Below are positions 49,925 to 64,000 of a DNA stretch of 64,000 nucleotides, in pieces (the first letter of the stretch is position 1; each line of letters begins with the position of its first letter). The DNA comes from Archilochus colubris (lineage: Eukaryota; Chordata; Aves; Apodiformes; Trochilidae). The notes below the pieces were generated by a model. It searched no databases and was not told the DNA's origin. It saw only the letters and a list, made by a program, of their open reading frames with translations. The stretch is from NCBI GenBank assembly GCA_023079485.1, contig CM041091.1:32262146-32326145 (forward strand), written 5' to 3'. Position numbers and translations under genes: made by a program.

Positions 49925-50680
49925 TAGTTGCACATGAATATATTTATTATTTTTTTTTAATGCAAGGCAGGTTTCAATATCAGCATCCAGATTATCAAAA
50001 GTTTGATAAGGGTAAAAGCAGATCCATATGCTTTGATCTGGTTTACAAGATTGCAAAGCCAAACACTGGGACCAGGCTTGAAAACAGCATCTCTTGTCAT
50101 ACAATCAAAATATTTGACATACAGAACAGAGCTCAATGCTTTTCAGGCTCACCAGCACAACACCCACTCTGTCAAACCTTCAGCATTTGAAGGTTTTCCT
50201 AGTTACAAATGAGAAACAGAAATTCAGCCATAATGACAAGTGCTTGCATCCTACAGACACTTATCTAGGGGCAAAAAAAGCCAAAGGTGGTATTTTGGAG
50301 AGTCATTTGAGAGTGCAAGACCACCCTTACTAAAATATATATAAATTAGACTTTAGACTTTGGCTAAGACTTCCAACAATTAGCAGATTTCTACAGACAC
50401 CTCCCCTCAAACATTTTGACTTCCCTGTTGAGTAGGTACACGACTAGAAGAGCAGAACCTCACTACTTTATCTCCAAGTATTCCCAGATTGGAAGCTCTT
50501 TAAAATCATTTTTTTTCTTCAGAGCCATTCTACTTTCAAGACACAGCTACAGCTTAGGAGTTAAGTCTTCTGAGATAAAAAGGATGAGAGATGCTTCCTT
50601 CAAAGAGCAGGCCTTCACCACACAGATTTCAGCACACCACCTTGGGTCAGTCAGCAGGTAGACTTTCAAAAGCTCTGTGT
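49925..50680 (-). other. OAT: OAT 3' untranslated region (predicted extent)
   Basis: This runs from the TGA stop codon at 50,683-50,681 to just beyond the poly(A) signal pair at 49,943-49,961. The extent is inferred from signals only. No reading frame here resembles a protein. Its length of about 750 nt is an estimate. Confidence 0.6.
49943..49961 (-). promoter_or_regulatory. Candidate poly(A) signals (AATAAA and ATTAAA)
   Basis: On the minus strand ATTAAA lies at 49,961-49,956 and AATAAA at 49,948-49,943, the first such pair strong enough to end the OAT transcript downstream of the stop codon. Cleavage would be expected 10-30 bases further on, near 49,920-49,930. Confidence 0.55.
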
Positions 50681-62274
<11,594 letters not shown>

Positions 62275-62302
62275 GGCTGACTTCAGGGAAGCTGCTGCAG
62301 AT

Positions 62303-64000
62303 CTAGGGGAGGAAAAAGCAAAAAAAAGTTAATCATGAGCCCTAAGAATACTTCAGAAGAAATGCATGACAAATGAAGTGGTTTTCCTGCCAAGATTACA
62401 GGTTACTCAACTCTGCAATTCAGTCAAGGAGCTTGTATACAAGAAGTAGAAATGAATATGGTTTTAACCTCAAATAAGTGTTTTTTCCTATTTTAGCATA
62501 TATTCACAGTAATGAATAGAAAATTCAAATGTGTGACTTGCCAAGTCTCTGAACTAATCACACAATTTTTCCTCTAAGGGCTCTTCTTTCATTATGCCTA
62601 TCATGTCTAGATAAATTCATATAAAATACAATAAACTTATCAAACTTCTGGTGCTATTAAATTACCTTTCCTCTCACAAAGATGTCCTGAAGACAAATCT
62701 TACCACAAAATCAGAAAGCAAATAATACAAAATAATACAAAAAAAAAAATACATAAAGAAGCACCTGACCCAAATGATGTTAGTTAAAGAATATTATCAG
62801 ATTTGGGTAGTTTTAACTGAGGTCAGCTTTAAGAAGCAAAATCTGTGACTTTTTGTATAAATTGCATTCTTTATATAATGTTGCCAGCCCCACAGGAAGC
62901 TTTCACTGTTAGTAGCATTTTAAGACCATTAAAAAAATAAACATTAACAGTAACACTATGTCATGTTAATGATCCTTATAGAACCCTGTCTTCTTTTAGT
63001 CAAAATTTCCCCTGAATGTACAAATTCTGCTAAAAATCTAAGGAAAAGCTGAAGGTAGAATTTTGGGAGACAAATGCACTTGTGTTTCCTCCCTGTGGCT
63101 TCACCTCAGTCAACACAAAGCTCTGACTGAGCTGGGATTTCCAAAGCAGCTGGAACAAACTTTCCTGAGAGCACAGAAAAGTGGGGACAGCAGAAAGCCA
63201 CACGAGGGCTTTAGCAAGAGTTCTCCAGGCCTGAGTTTCTGGTTTTGCAGAACATCCCATGTATAAAAGGACCAAAAAGAAAGGACACAGACTGCAATCA
63301 CAAGTGCCCTGATCACCAGGTGCAGCCTCCTTTGTAACCTACTCCAAAAAGCTGAGTAACCTCAACACAAGAAAAGCAAAACTTAAAATATACCCCTGAA
63401 ATACCAACAGGGGGAGGCAGGGATGGTTTACACAGGGGTGCTGCTCTCATCTCAGGCTGCTTGCAGAGGCAGAAGTATTAAGTCATGGATTTGTTTTTCA
63501 TTTCTTTTGGAAAAGGTCTGCAGAGGGGATGGGACACCTTAAACAGAGCCATTTCTGTCCACAGACTCCTCAGATGTTTCACTGCTGCTCCTCACTTCTC
63601 AGCAACACCACTGAAACCACCCAGGCCACACAAGTCCTTTGGATCCTGTTCCAGCAAAAGGTGATGAGAAACTTCTTAACTCTGGGCATTTTGCCAGCTA
63701 TCATCAATGCTGTTAAAAATTAGTCACTGGTGTTGATAATTTTCAAGACCATTATTCCAAGATTTTGCAAGTAAAAAAGACAAAATCCTTCTCTGCTTGA
63801 GAACAGCTTTTCACAGAAACTCAGCTCAGCTGCATCACTCAAGATTACAGCTTGCTGAACTCCTCCAATTCACTGAGTTTTTGATACCCTGTCCCCTGGC
63901 ACACCTCATGGCAGAGCAGCTAATTCTATCATGAGCTTCCGTGTTGCTGGAAACTTTCCAGACACTCCAGAAATGAAAGCTGTAAAGAAATGAAACTCTC
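62303..64000 (-). other. OAT: OAT intron 1 (partial), no first exon found
   Basis: AT-rich sequence with few CpG dinucleotides and no CpG island, so the usual promoter and first exon appear to lie beyond the right edge. No transposon was recognised. Confidence 0.7.

Noticed and set aside
62303..64000. Possible OAT promoter and first exon
   Set aside because: No CpG-rich stretch and no convincing donor next to a start region. The first exon is more likely beyond the window.

Overview
The window looks like a bird nuclear chromosome. The evidence is the dense population of CR1 non-LTR retrotransposon copies, at least 21 recognisable pieces on both strands, several ending in the avian-type ATTCTATG tail. 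The one protein-coding gene has bird-like spliced structure and about 99% of the window is non-coding. I cannot name the species.

Layout. Positions 1 to about 49,900 are intergenic: no exon, tRNA or rRNA gene could be supported there. The content is unique sequence, A- or T-rich tracts, CR1 copies and a few special repeats. These are a 70-bp minisatellite (26,753-26,950), a 179-bp foldback element with 84-bp inverted arms and a 6-bp target duplication (26,984-27,162), a 303-base purine-only array (29,385-29,687), and a 137-base A/C-only tract joined to a CR1 copy riddled with small deletions (38,518-39,358).

Positions about 49,925 to beyond 64,000 hold OAT, ornithine aminotransferase, on the minus strand. 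Nine coding exons (50,681-62,274) join at consensus GT/AG sites into 1,320 nt, giving 439 residues, the same length as human OAT. All PLP and substrate residues checked are present and there is no frameshift or stop. The first coding exon has a splice acceptor in its 5' UTR, so at least one non-coding exon and the promoter lie to the right of, or undetected in, the end of the window. A poly(A) signal pair at 49,943-49,961 suggests a 3' UTR of about 750 nt.

OAT introns carry two notable structures. One is a 559-bp tandem duplication (two copies about 98% identical) in the intron after the first coding exon. The other is a 2.1-kb minus-strand CR1 element (56,079 to about 58,180) that keeps a 5' region with two tandem arrays, a decayed ORF1 with an SGNH/GDSL-type esterase domain, and the first part of ORF2 (endonuclease). 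It then jumps straight to the CR1 3' tail, with the rest of the endonuclease and the reverse transcriptase missing.

Functionally, only OAT is a cellular gene here. It makes a mitochondrial matrix enzyme linking ornithine to glutamate and proline metabolism. Everything else is repeat-derived or unassigned. The best candidates for something not obviously described are the foldback element and the internally deleted CR1 with its 5' arrays.
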